Below are positions 26,306 through 34,558 of a stretch of DNA of 64,000 nt, one piece after another. Numbering within the stretch: position 1 is the first letter of the stretch; each line of letters begins with the position of its first letter. The translations under genes and the position numbers were made by a program. The stretch is from contig OZ245997.1 in NCBI GenBank assembly GCA_965230195.1, positions 3,348,001 to 3,412,000 on the forward strand. Reading direction: 5' to 3'. Below the pieces are notes generated by a model that was not told the origin of the DNA, made no database searches, and worked only from the letters and a program-made list of their open reading frames with translations. Source of the DNA: Putridiphycobacter sp965230195 (lineage in GTDB: Bacteria; Bacteroidota; Bacteroidia; Flavobacteriales_D; Crocinitomicaceae).

Positions 26306-27063
26306 TGGAAATACCTGAGGGTAAGAAAATATTTTTCGGATCAGATTTTCACCTTGGTGCTCCCAATGGTGAAACCAGCCTGGTCCGGGAAAAAAAGGTA
26401 GTAGCCTGGTTAAACAGTATAGAAGCTGAAGCACATGAAATATATCTGTTAGGAGATGTGTTTGATTTTTGGTTTGAGTATAAACATGCCATTCCAAAAG
26501 GCTTTGTCCGTCTGCAGGGAAAAATTGCCGATTTGACTGATAAGGGCATAAAAGTCCACTGGTTTTATGGGAATCATGACATGTGGATATTTGACTATAT
26601 TCCAAAGGAATTAGGTGTTGAATTACACAAAGCGGAAGTTACTAAATCATACAATGGAAAGTCCTTTTTTATTGGACATGGAGATGGATTAGGGCCTGGA
26701 GATCATGGTTATAAATTTATCAAAAAGGTATTCCGAAGTAAATTTTGTCAATGGTGCTTTGCCAGATTGCATCCTAATTTTGGAATAGGCCTTGCCAATT
26801 ATTTTTCTAAATCCAGCAGAGTGTCAACAGGTGATTCTGACGATATTTTTTATGGTAAGGATAAGGAAATGCTGATTCAATATTGCTATAGAAAGCTTGA
26901 AAGTGAACACACCGATTATTTTGTATTTGGCCACCGGCATTACCCAATCGATTTCAAACTAAATGAAGATTCAAGGTATATAAATACAGGCGATTGGATT
27001 AAACATTTTACTTATGCTGTTTTTGATGGAACAGAAATGGAATTAAAAACATTTGGCCAATAG
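26305..27063 (+). CDS. lpxH: UDP-2,3-diacylglucosamine diphosphatase
   Basis: A 252-residue metallophosphoesterase. LpxH splits UDP-2,3-diacylglucosamine to lipid X in lipid A synthesis on the inner face of the membrane. Metal-binding motifs are complete: SDFHLG (residues 13-18), LLGDVFDFW with Asp51, GNHDMW (89-94), a GHGDGLG segment near 135 and FGHRHYP near 212. The HRH order fits the LpxH group. It closes the operon that also holds lpxK. A strong terminator lies about 70 bases downstream. Confidence 0.9.
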   Translation: MEIPEGKKIFFGSDFHLGAPNGETSLVREKKVVAWLNSIEAEAHEIYLLGDVFDFWFEYKHAIPKGFVRLQGKIADLTDKGIKVHWFYGNHDMWIFDYIPKELGVELHKAEVTKSYNGKSFFIGHGDGLGPGDHGYKFIKKVFRSKFCQWCFARLHPNFGIGLANYFSKSSRVSTGDSDDIFYGKDKEMLIQYCYRKLESEHTDYFVFGHRHYPIDFKLNEDSRYINTGDWIKHFTYAVFDGTEMELKTFGQ

Positions 27064-27131
27064 TGAAACCAATTCACTAATGTTTCGTTATAATTAATAC
27101 GGGCCTGTTACTGGCCCTATATATAAGGGTT

Positions 27132-27161
27132 AAAAAGGGAGTTTAAATGAACTCCCTTTTT
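27132..27161 (+). terminator. Intrinsic terminator of the arginase-lpxH operon
   Basis: A perfect 12-bp stem AAAAAGGGAGTT / AACTCCCTTTTT with a 6-base loop ends in a T-rich tail. Because the stem starts with a run of A, it can also work on the other strand. Confidence 0.88.
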
Positions 27162-27307
27162 GTTTTGTTCAGTCTTCGAGTCCTTCAGGCAGAGCCTGAA
27201 CCTCAGACTTCTCGAGTTACCGTTTTTCTATAAGCTGTAATCTTAGTTAAACAGAGTTCCTTTAGACTTCGCAAATTAAAGGTTTCTATTAGTTAGTGAA
27301 AACAAAA

Positions 27308-27335
27308 AAAGCCGGAGTTTGAGTACCCCGGCTTT
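27308..27335 (-). terminator. Intrinsic terminator of clpC
   Basis: AAAGCCGG / CCGGCTTT with a 12-base loop; on the minus strand the stem runs into seven T. It lies 20 bases after the clpC stop. Confidence 0.85.
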
Positions 27336-27355
27336 ACTTGTTTGTTAATTATTAT

Positions 27356-29893
27356 TTATTTCGATTCTGTTTTTTTCGAAGGTTTACTTTTTTCTACTTT
27401 AATCACAATCTCTTCTTTCTTTTTGTCAAAATCAATCATGATTTTATCATTTTCCTTAATGTTGGAATTGATAATTTCTTCAGCTAACGGATCTTCAACA
27501 TATTTCTGAATGGCTCTGTTTAATGGTCTGGCACCATATTTTTCGTCATAACCTTTATTCGCAATATATATTTTTGCAGCCTCAGTCATTTCAACTTTGT
27601 AGCCCAATTCATTAATTCGTCCATAAAGTTTTGATAACTCTATATCAATAATTTGGTGAATGTGTTCTTGTTTTAATGAGTTGAAGATGATCATATCATC
27701 AATTCTGTTCAGGAATTCAGGGGCAAAAGCCTTTTTAAGTGCTTTTTGAATGATCAGAATAGCTGCCTCATCTTTTTGCTCTTGTCTGGCCTGTGTCCCA
27801 AATCCAACTCCTGTACCAAAGTCTTGTAATTGTCTGACTCCAATATTTGAAGTCATGATGATAATGGTGTTTTTAAAGTCAATTTTACGACCTAAACCAT
27901 CAGTCATATGACCATCATCTAATACTTGTAGCAGTAAATTAAATACATCAGGGTGGGCTTTTTCAATCTCATCTAAAAGAACGATAGAATAGGGCTTTCT
28001 TCTCACTTTTTCAGTTAACTGTCCACCTTCTTCGTATCCTACATAACCCGGAGGTGCACCAACCAATCTCGATACAGAGAATTTTTCCATGTACTCACTC
28101 ATGTCAATTCTGATCAATGCTTCTTCGGAGTCAAACAGGTTTTTGGCTAAAACTTTTGCTAATTGTGTTTTTCCTACTCCTGTTGGCCCTAAAAAGAAAA
28201 ATGATCCGATTGGCTTATTTGGGTCTTTTAGTCCCGCACGGTTACGCTGAATGGCTTTTACTACCTTTACAATGGCATCATCCTGACCAACAACTCCATC
28301 TTTAATATCATCAGAGAGATGAACAATTTTCCCTGATTCTGATTCAGAGACTTTCTGTAAAGGAATACCAGTCATCATTGATACTACTTCTGCTACATGA
28401 GCTTCAGTTACCGTGATTCGGTTTTTCTTGGCTTCTTCTTCCCATTTGGTTTGAGCCTGCTCTAACTGATCCTGCAGTTTTTTCTCTGTATCCCTCAGTT
28501 CAGCTGCTTTTTCGTACTGCTGACTCTTAATTACCTTATTTTTTTCTTCCTTTACATCCTCAATTTTACTCTCCAGCTCCTTGATTTCTTTTGGAACATT
28601 GATGTTTTTGATATGTACTCTTGAACCAACTTCGTCCATAGCATCAATGGCTTTGTCCGGCAGATTTCTGTCAGATACATAACGTTCTGTTAGTTTTACA
28701 CAAGCCTCCAATGCCTCAGGGGTAAAGGTTACACTGTGATGATCTTCATAACGCTCCTTAATATTAGCTAAGATTTCAATTGACTCTTCAATACTGGTTG
28801 GTTCAATTAATACTTTTTGGAATCTTCTTTCCAAAGCTCCATCTTTTTCAACGTATTGTCTGTACTCATCCAGTGTTGTGGCTCCAATTACCTGTATTTC
28901 ACCTCTTGCTAAGGCCGGTTTAAACATATTGGAAGCATCCATTGATCCTGAAGCGCCACCGGCACCTATAATGGTATGGATTTCATCAATGAATAAAATG
29001 ATTTCACGAGATTTTTCCAATTCGTTCATCACTGCCTTCATACGTTCTTCGAACTGACCTCTGTACTTTGTCCCGGCTACTAAAGAAGCTAAATCTAACG
29101 ATATGACTCTTTTGCCAAACAAAATTCTGGATACTTTACGTTGAACAATTCTTAATGCCAGTCCTTCAGCAATTGCTGATTTACCAACACCAGGTTCCCC
29201 AATTAATATCGGGTTGTTCTTTTTTCTTCTGGAAAGGATCTGAGATACTCTTTCTATTTCATTATGTCTTCCAACAATGGGATCCAGTTTGTCCTGTTCG
29301 GCCATTGCGGTTAAATCTCTTCCAAAGTTATCTAAAACAGGTGTTTTTGATTTGTTTGTTGTTTTAGAGCTACTACTAGACCCGAAACTTGATTCGCCGG
29401 AACCACTGTCATCATTTGATATTCCGCCCGGGAATTCGGATTTAGGCGTATTTTCTTCTTCTATCATTTCTTCTAATTCTTCTTTTACATTTTCATATAT
29501 CACGCCATATTTATTCAATATTCTTGTAGCCAAATTGTCCTTTTCTCTTAAAATGGCCAGTAATATGTGCTCGGTTCCAACTCTGAAACTCTTAAATAGC
29601 CGCGATTCTAAATAGGTTATTTTTAAAACTTTTTCTGCTTGTCTTACTAAAGGGATGTTCTTTAGATCGTTGGGTTTGATATTTGATGTTTTAACATTCT
29701 TCTCAATTTCTTTTCTTAATATGTCAAGGTCTAAATGAAACTCCTGAAGTATTTTAACGGCAAGGCCTTCTTTTTCTCTTAAAATACCCAGTAATAAATG
29801 TTCAACACCAAGGTAGTCATTACCCAGACGAAGTGCTTCCTCTCTGCTATAGGCAATTACGTTTTTTGCTCTTGATGAAAAATTTGTATCCAT
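27356..29893 (-). CDS. clpC: ATP-dependent Clp protease ATP-binding subunit ClpC
   Basis: An 845-residue AAA+ unfoldase that feeds substrates to ClpP in the cytoplasm. Order: double Clp_N repeat (about 1-145), Gly/Ser-rich linker (155-184), first AAA domain with Walker A GEPGVGKS (232-239), a middle domain with a UVR-like stretch (about 450-475), second AAA domain with GPTGVGKT (569-576), and a VGFG loop (about 735) for ClpP docking. I chose ATG 29893 because MDTNFSSRAKNVI is the normal ClpC N-terminus. An ATG 48 bases upstream lies at the -7 element and gives a sequence unlike the family. A terminator follows the gene. Confidence 0.95.
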   Translation of the reverse strand: MDTNFSSRAKNVIAYSREEALRLGNDYLGVEHLLLGILREKEGLAVKILQEFHLDLDILRKEIEKNVKTSNIKPNDLKNIPLVRQAEKVLKITYLESRLFKSFRVGTEHILLAILREKDNLATRILNKYGVIYENVKEELEEMIEEENTPKSEFPGGISNDDSGSGESSFGSSSSSKTTNKSKTPVLDNFGRDLTAMAEQDKLDPIVGRHNEIERVSQILSRRKKNNPILIGEPGVGKSAIAEGLALRIVQRKVSRILFGKRVISLDLASLVAGTKYRGQFEERMKAVMNELEKSREIILFIDEIHTIIGAGGASGSMDASNMFKPALARGEIQVIGATTLDEYRQYVEKDGALERRFQKVLIEPTSIEESIEILANIKERYEDHHSVTFTPEALEACVKLTERYVSDRNLPDKAIDAMDEVGSRVHIKNINVPKEIKELESKIEDVKEEKNKVIKSQQYEKAAELRDTEKKLQDQLEQAQTKWEEEAKKNRITVTEAHVAEVVSMMTGIPLQKVSESESGKIVHLSDDIKDGVVGQDDAIVKVVKAIQRNRAGLKDPNKPIGSFFFLGPTGVGKTQLAKVLAKNLFDSEEALIRIDMSEYMEKFSVSRLVGAPPGYVGYEEGGQLTEKVRRKPYSIVLLDEIEKAHPDVFNLLLQVLDDGHMTDGLGRKIDFKNTIIIMTSNIGVRQLQDFGTGVGFGTQARQEQKDEAAILIIQKALKKAFAPEFLNRIDDMIIFNSLKQEHIHQIIDIELSKLYGRINELGYKVEMTEAAKIYIANKGYDEKYGARPLNRAIQKYVEDPLAEEIINSNIKENDKIMIDFDKKKEEIVIKVEKSKPSKKTESK

Positions 29894-29940
29894 TAATTGT
29901 ATTATTTTACGTTTTAAATTTAAGTACAAATATTGATTCA

Positions 29941-29948
29941 CAAATGTA
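29941..29948 (-). promoter_or_regulatory. -7 element of clpC
   Basis: On the minus strand this reads TACATTTG (TAnnTTTG). It implies a leader of about 45 nt before the ATG at 29893. No clear -33 TTG is seen. Confidence 0.5.
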
Positions 29949-30093
29949 TTTAATTCAATTTATTTAAATAATTGTTAATAAACCACATTTTAAACCGGTT
30001 TTTGTTAATAAGTCAGTTAATAAATATACTAATTTTCCGATTAAAATTAGCTATTTTCGTCCTTTTGAAATCTAAAAAAATCAACAAAACTAT

Positions 30094-32601
30094 ATGGCAG
30101 AAGGAGAAAGAATAATAAAGATTAACATTGAAGATGAAATGAAGTCGGCCTACATTGATTATTCAATGTCGGTTATTGTTTCAAGAGCTTTACCAGATGT
30201 ACGGGACGGTTTTAAACCGGTTCACAGAAGAGTACTTTATGGTATGCTTGACTTAGGCGTTTTATCTAACAGACCTTATAAAAAATCAGCCAGAATCGTT
30301 GGGGAAGTACTGGGTAAATATCACCCGCATGGTGATTCCTCTGTTTACGATACCATGGTGCGTATGGCCCAGGATTGGTCATTAAGATACCCTTTAGTTG
30401 ACGGACAGGGTAACTTTGGTTCTGTTGACGGTGATAGTCCGGCTGCCATGCGTTATACTGAGGCACGATTGAGAAAAGTTGCTGAGGATATGTTGGCTGA
30501 TCTGGACAAGGAAACAGTAGATTTTTCTCCAAACTTTGATGAATCTTTAAAAGAGCCGACTGTTCTCCCTACTAAAATACCAAACCTTTTGGTTAATGGT
30601 GCCAGTGGAATTGCTGTGGGAATGGCAACCAATATGCCTCCTCATAACCTGACTGAAGTTGTAAACGGAACTATCGCTTATATCGATAACAGAAATATTG
30701 AGATCGCTGAATTGATGGAACACATCAAAGCACCGGATTTCCCAACCGGAGGTATTATTTACGGTTACGAAGGTGTAAAACAGGCATTCGAAACCGGTAA
30801 AGGTAGGGTAGTAATGCGTGCCAAAGCAACTATTGAGGAAATACGAGAAGGTAAAGAAGCCATTATCGTTACTGAAATTCCATATCAAATCAATAAAGCT
30901 GACATGATTAAAAAGACAGCTGATTTGGTTAATGACGGAAAAATTGATGGTATCTCGGATATTAGAGATGAATCAGACCGTCGTGGAATGAGAGTAGTGT
31001 ACGAATTAAAACGTGATGCTATTCCAAATGTGGTTTTAAATAAATTATTTAAATACACAAGCTTACAAACTTCATTCTCAATTAATAATATTGCTCTGGT
31101 TAATGGGCGTCCTGAAATGTTGAACATCAAAGACATGATTCATCATTTTGTTGAGCACAGACATGAAGTAGTGGTAAGACGTACCAAATTTGAATTGCGT
31201 AAAGCAGAGGAGAGAGCTCATATTTTAGAAGGATTAATTATTGCTTCGGATAATATTGATGAAGTAATCAAAATTATTCGTGCTTCAAAATCACCGGATG
31301 AGGCCAGAGAAAAGTTAATTGAAAGATTTGAGCTGTCTGAAATTCAGTCCAGAGCCATTGTAGAAATGCGTTTGAGACAGTTAACCGGACTGGAACAAGA
31401 TAAATTAAGAGCTGAATTCGAGGAGTTACAAGCGACAATTGCAGATCTAAAAGATATTCTGGCTAATGAAGACAGAAGGATGTCAATCATTAAAGAAGAA
31501 TTAGAATACGTAAAAGATAAATACGGAGATGAGAGAAGATCAACAATAGAATACTCTGCTAATGAAATGAGTATCGAGGATCTGATTCCTAATGAGGAAG
31601 TGGTGATAACTATTTCTCATGCCGGTTATATCAAAAGAACTTCTTTAGCTGAGTACAAGGTTCAGAGTCGTGGTGGCGTGGGATCAAAAGGATCTGCTAC
31701 CCGTGATAAAGACTTTTTAGAGCATTTATTTGTAGCTACCAACCACAATTGGTTGCTAATTTTTACTGAAAAGGGTAAATGTTTCTGGATGAGAATATTT
31801 GAGGTTCCTGAAGGTACAAAGACCAGTAAGGGAAGAGCGCTACAGAACCTGATAAATATTGATCAGGACGATAAGATCAAAGCGTTCATTAATGTAAATG
31901 ATATTAAGGACCCTGAGTACATTGAAGATAAATACATTATCATGTGTACTAAGAAAGGGGTGATTAAGAAAACAAAATTAGAGGCTTATTCAAGACCTAG
32001 AACTAATGGAATTAATGCCATTGGTATCAGGGAAGGAGATGAGTTACTTGAGGCTAAGTTAACTAATGGTACAAATGAGATCATGATGGCACTTAAATCA
32101 GGTAAGTGTATCCGTTTTAATGAGGAAAAGGTGCGTTCTATGGGAAGAACAGCCTCTGGTGTGCGTGGTGTTACCTTAGCAAATGAGAAGGATGAAGTGG
32201 TAGGAATGATTTGTGTGGAGAATGAAGAGGCTAACGTGATGGTAGTATCCAGTAAAGGGTACGGAAAGCGTTCAGAAGTGTCGGGTTACAGAATTACCAA
32301 CAGAGGTGGAAAAGGGGTGAAAACAATTAATATCACTGATAAAACTGGAGAATTAATTGCCATAAAGAATGTAACTGACGAGGATGATTTAATGATCATA
32401 ACTAAAAAGGGAATTACCATTAGAATGCACGTTGATATTTTAAGGGTAATGGGTAGAGCCACACAGGGTGTAAGATTGATTAACCTGAGAGATAATGATG
32501 ATATTGCAGCTGTTGCTAAAGTGTACAGAGATAATGAGGACGAGGAGGATAATAGTGAGGATATCGTTGTTGATCCTACAGCATCATCAGAAGAGGAATA
32601 A
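30094..32601 (+). CDS. gyrA: DNA gyrase subunit A
   Basis: An 835-residue breakage-rejoining subunit of gyrase, which introduces negative supercoils. The catalytic tyrosine is Tyr121 in AAMRYTEARL. The quinolone-resistance region is HPHGDSSVYDTMVRMAQ with Ser82 and Asp86 at the two key positions (83 and 87 in E. coli numbering), which are the sensitive-type residues. The C-terminal beta-pinwheel begins with a GyrA box-like QSRGGVG; this and gyrase-type length argue against ParC. The acidic tail is typical. gyrB is not in the window. The gene stands alone, with the next promoter close behind it. Confidence 0.95.
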   Translation: MAEGERIIKINIEDEMKSAYIDYSMSVIVSRALPDVRDGFKPVHRRVLYGMLDLGVLSNRPYKKSARIVGEVLGKYHPHGDSSVYDTMVRMAQDWSLRYPLVDGQGNFGSVDGDSPAAMRYTEARLRKVAEDMLADLDKETVDFSPNFDESLKEPTVLPTKIPNLLVNGASGIAVGMATNMPPHNLTEVVNGTIAYIDNRNIEIAELMEHIKAPDFPTGGIIYGYEGVKQAFETGKGRVVMRAKATIEEIREGKEAIIVTEIPYQINKADMIKKTADLVNDGKIDGISDIRDESDRRGMRVVYELKRDAIPNVVLNKLFKYTSLQTSFSINNIALVNGRPEMLNIKDMIHHFVEHRHEVVVRRTKFELRKAEERAHILEGLIIASDNIDEVIKIIRASKSPDEAREKLIERFELSEIQSRAIVEMRLRQLTGLEQDKLRAEFEELQATIADLKDILANEDRRMSIIKEELEYVKDKYGDERRSTIEYSANEMSIEDLIPNEEVVITISHAGYIKRTSLAEYKVQSRGGVGSKGSATRDKDFLEHLFVATNHNWLLIFTEKGKCFWMRIFEVPEGTKTSKGRALQNLINIDQDDKIKAFINVNDIKDPEYIEDKYIIMCTKKGVIKKTKLEAYSRPRTNGINAIGIREGDELLEAKLTNGTNEIMMALKSGKCIRFNEEKVRSMGRTASGVRGVTLANEKDEVVGMICVENEEANVMVVSSKGYGKRSEVSGYRITNRGGKGVKTINITDKTGELIAIKNVTDEDDLMIITKKGITIRMHVDILRVMGRATQGVRLINLRDNDDIAAVAKVYRDNEDEEDNSEDIVVDPTASSEEE

Positions 32602-32620
32602 AATAAGTATGGCATAAAAA

Positions 32621-32651
32621 TTGAAATATCCTTATGGAAATTTTAATTTTG
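32621..32651 (+). promoter_or_regulatory. Promoter of the TPR lipo/periplasmic gene
   Basis: TTG (32621-32623), a 20-base spacer and TAATTTTG (32644-32651) match the -33/-7 consensus, 28 bases before the ATG at 32680. Confidence 0.65.
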
Positions 32652-32679
32652 TTAATCAAGTTAAATAAAAAAACGTAAA

Positions 32680-33876
32680 ATGAATAAGATAATACTAATT
32701 GGTGCAGTGATTTTATCAACAGTAAGTTTTGGGCAAAAGAATATGACAACCAATGCAGCTATGGCATGGAATTCCTATAGCAAAACCAAGGCTACAGGTA
32801 ATATGGCAGCAGCTGAGGGTGATTTAGCAGAGGCCTACGATTATATTACAAAAGCAGCGCTTCATGAGTCTACAATGAATGATGCAAAAACCTTAATGTA
32901 TAAAGGGAAAATTTACTGTGAGTCTTCAATGGTGTCTCCAATGGCAACAAACGAAAAGCTTAAAGCTTTAGATGCAAAGAAAACCGGAGAAGAAGGGGTA
33001 GCCGCATTTAAGAAGTCAAAGGCTAACGATCCTAAGGGAAAATATGAGGACAATATTATTGACTATTGTGGCAGAATGAGGGGAATGGCCTATAATATGG
33101 GCGTAAAGGAATATGAAGCGAAGAATTACAAGAAATCAATGATGGGCTTTTTATCATCTGCGGAATTCGGAGATGTTATTGGTAGTGTTGATTCTTCAGC
33201 GATATATTATGGCGGTATTGCTGCTATGAAAGCTGAAGAAGATGATATCGCATTAGCTTCTTTCTCTAAGTCTGCTGAAATCGGATTTGAAGTATCTTCT
33301 GCAGCTACTTTTATGTCGGAGATTTATACTAAACAAGGTAAGGTAGAAGAAGGTGAGAAAAAAATCGGAGCTTTGTTAAAAGCAAATCCCGGTAATAAAG
33401 ATTTAATGATTTCATTGATCAACCTTTACCTTGGAGCAGGTAAAAAAAATGAAGCTGAAAAGGTTTTATCAGATGCTATTGCAGTTGATCCAAAGAATAA
33501 AGAATTGCACTATGTAGTAGGTACAATTTATGAAGGACAGGAACGATATGATGATGCTGAGGCAGCTTACAAAAAAGTATTAGAGCTTGATCCGGGACAT
33601 TCAAATGCATTATTGGGATTAGGTGCTGTATTCTTTAATAAAGCGGCTAATTTAAATACTAAAATCAATGATTTGGCTATTGGTGATCCTAAAGAGGATG
33701 AGTACAGAAAGGAAATGACCGAGAACTTCAAAAAGGCTTTGCCATACCTTGAAAAAGCTTATGAAATCAATCCGGATAATAAGGAAATTGTAACTTCATT
33801 AAGACAGGCATATTATAAAACCGGAGATGCAGCTAAAGCTAAAGAAATGAAGGCTAAACTGGATTCAATGAAGTAA
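32680..33876 (+). CDS. Exported tetratricopeptide repeat protein
   Basis: A 398-residue protein with a signal peptide (MNKIILIGAVILSTVSFGQ, residues 1-19) and no lipobox. Most of the rest is TPR-like: pairs of helices from about 40 onward, with clear repeats around residues 240-310 (NKELHYVVGTIYEGQERYDD, DPGHSNALLGLGAVF) and at the C-terminus. It probably acts as a periplasmic scaffold; the partner is unknown. It has its own promoter after gyrA and a strong terminator just beyond its stop. Confidence 0.82.
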   Translation: MNKIILIGAVILSTVSFGQKNMTTNAAMAWNSYSKTKATGNMAAAEGDLAEAYDYITKAALHESTMNDAKTLMYKGKIYCESSMVSPMATNEKLKALDAKKTGEEGVAAFKKSKANDPKGKYEDNIIDYCGRMRGMAYNMGVKEYEAKNYKKSMMGFLSSAEFGDVIGSVDSSAIYYGGIAAMKAEEDDIALASFSKSAEIGFEVSSAATFMSEIYTKQGKVEEGEKKIGALLKANPGNKDLMISLINLYLGAGKKNEAEKVLSDAIAVDPKNKELHYVVGTIYEGQERYDDAEAAYKKVLELDPGHSNALLGLGAVFFNKAANLNTKINDLAIGDPKEDEYRKEMTENFKKALPYLEKAYEINPDNKEIVTSLRQAYYKTGDAAKAKEMKAKLDSMK

Positions 33877-33901
33877 AAGCAAAAAAACTTTATAAATTTG
33901 T

Positions 33902-33927
33902 AAAAGGAACTTGAAAGAGTTCCTTTT
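33902..33927 (+). terminator. Intrinsic terminator after the exported TPR gene
   Basis: The stem AAAAGGAACT / AGTTCCTTTT has a 6-base loop and is followed by CTTTTTG. A TAAATTTG box (33893-33900) sits just before the stem and could start the next transcript, so the hairpin may be in that leader. Confidence 0.82.
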
Positions 33928-33936
33928 CTTTTTGCA

Positions 33937-34482
33937 ATGATTAAAATTTTAAAAGCCAATTCCGACCAGCTTAGTCCTACCGATCTCGAGGATCTTTATA
34001 AAATCATTATTAAGGGTTATGAGTTAACAGAAGTTGAAGTTTGGGGAGAGAACTATGTCAGAATATTTCCGGATGAATATTACGAACTGGTAAAGAGTGG
34101 AAATGTTTTGGTGGCGTTGTATAATGGTAAAGTTGCAGGAGGTATCTATTGTTATCCTATTGATTCTAAAACCTACGGGTTTAGCCTTTTGGCCACAGAT
34201 TTTGATTTAAAAGGAAAGGGGATTGGAACAAAACTGATTCAGACAGCTGAAGACATAGCCATTAAAAACGGTGCTTCTGTCATGTCAATTGAAATTTTAA
34301 GGGTCAGAGGGCTGGATGTTGAAAGTAAGTTAACCCTGGCGGGATTTTACGAGCGATTAGGGTATAGATACACCCATTCTGAAGATTGCAGCTGTAAAAT
34401 CCATCCTGAGAAGTATAAACGGTTAGCTGCACCCAGTGATTTTGATTTTTATGTTAAAGAGTTATTCGTTCCTGGTTTATAG
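33937..34482 (+). CDS. GNAT family N-acetyltransferase
   Basis: A 181-residue acetyltransferase of the GNAT fold. The acetyl-CoA loop is seen in DFDLKGKGIGTKLIQTAED (about residues 87-105), preceded by strand FSLLATD and followed by a C-terminal GFYERLGYRYTHSE. It has three cysteines in one short stretch after this (SCKI, DCSC), unusual for a GNAT, which might bind a metal. The substrate is unknown. The ATG follows the upstream terminator by 9 bases. The adjacent downstream gene is on the other strand. Confidence 0.78.
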   Translation: MIKILKANSDQLSPTDLEDLYKIIIKGYELTEVEVWGENYVRIFPDEYYELVKSGNVLVALYNGKVAGGIYCYPIDSKTYGFSLLATDFDLKGKGIGTKLIQTAEDIAIKNGASVMSIEILRVRGLDVESKLTLAGFYERLGYRYTHSEDCSCKIHPEKYKRLAAPSDFDFYVKELFVPGL

Positions 34483-34558
34483 TTAATTGTTGACCGTTGG
34501 TTGTTTATGATTTTCGATTACCTGCTACTTATTACTTTATACTTCCTACTTTCATCTA

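Larger units (their letters stand above)
27061..27335. other. Hairpin-rich spacer between convergent operons
   Basis: This spacer holds no gene that I can support, but it has five inverted repeats: TAGTGAA/TTCACTA (27061-27079, starting in the lpxH stop codon), GGGCC/GGCCC (27101-27117), a terminator (27132-27161), TTCAGGC-AGA-GCCTGAA (27184-27200) flanked by AGTCT and AGACT (27171-27175, 27205-27209), and the clpC terminator (27308-27335). A small RNA or a repeat-element remnant is possible. Confidence 0.55.

Noticed and set aside
26219..26605. 128-codon minus-strand frame across the TlpA/lpxH junction
   Set aside because: Covers two well-supported plus-strand genes; the translation is rich in His, Gln and Pro, as expected of a shadow frame.
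29894..29941. A 16-residue longer N-terminus for ClpC
   Set aside because: The extra codons do not look like ClpC and the upstream ATG sits at the TACATTTG promoter box.
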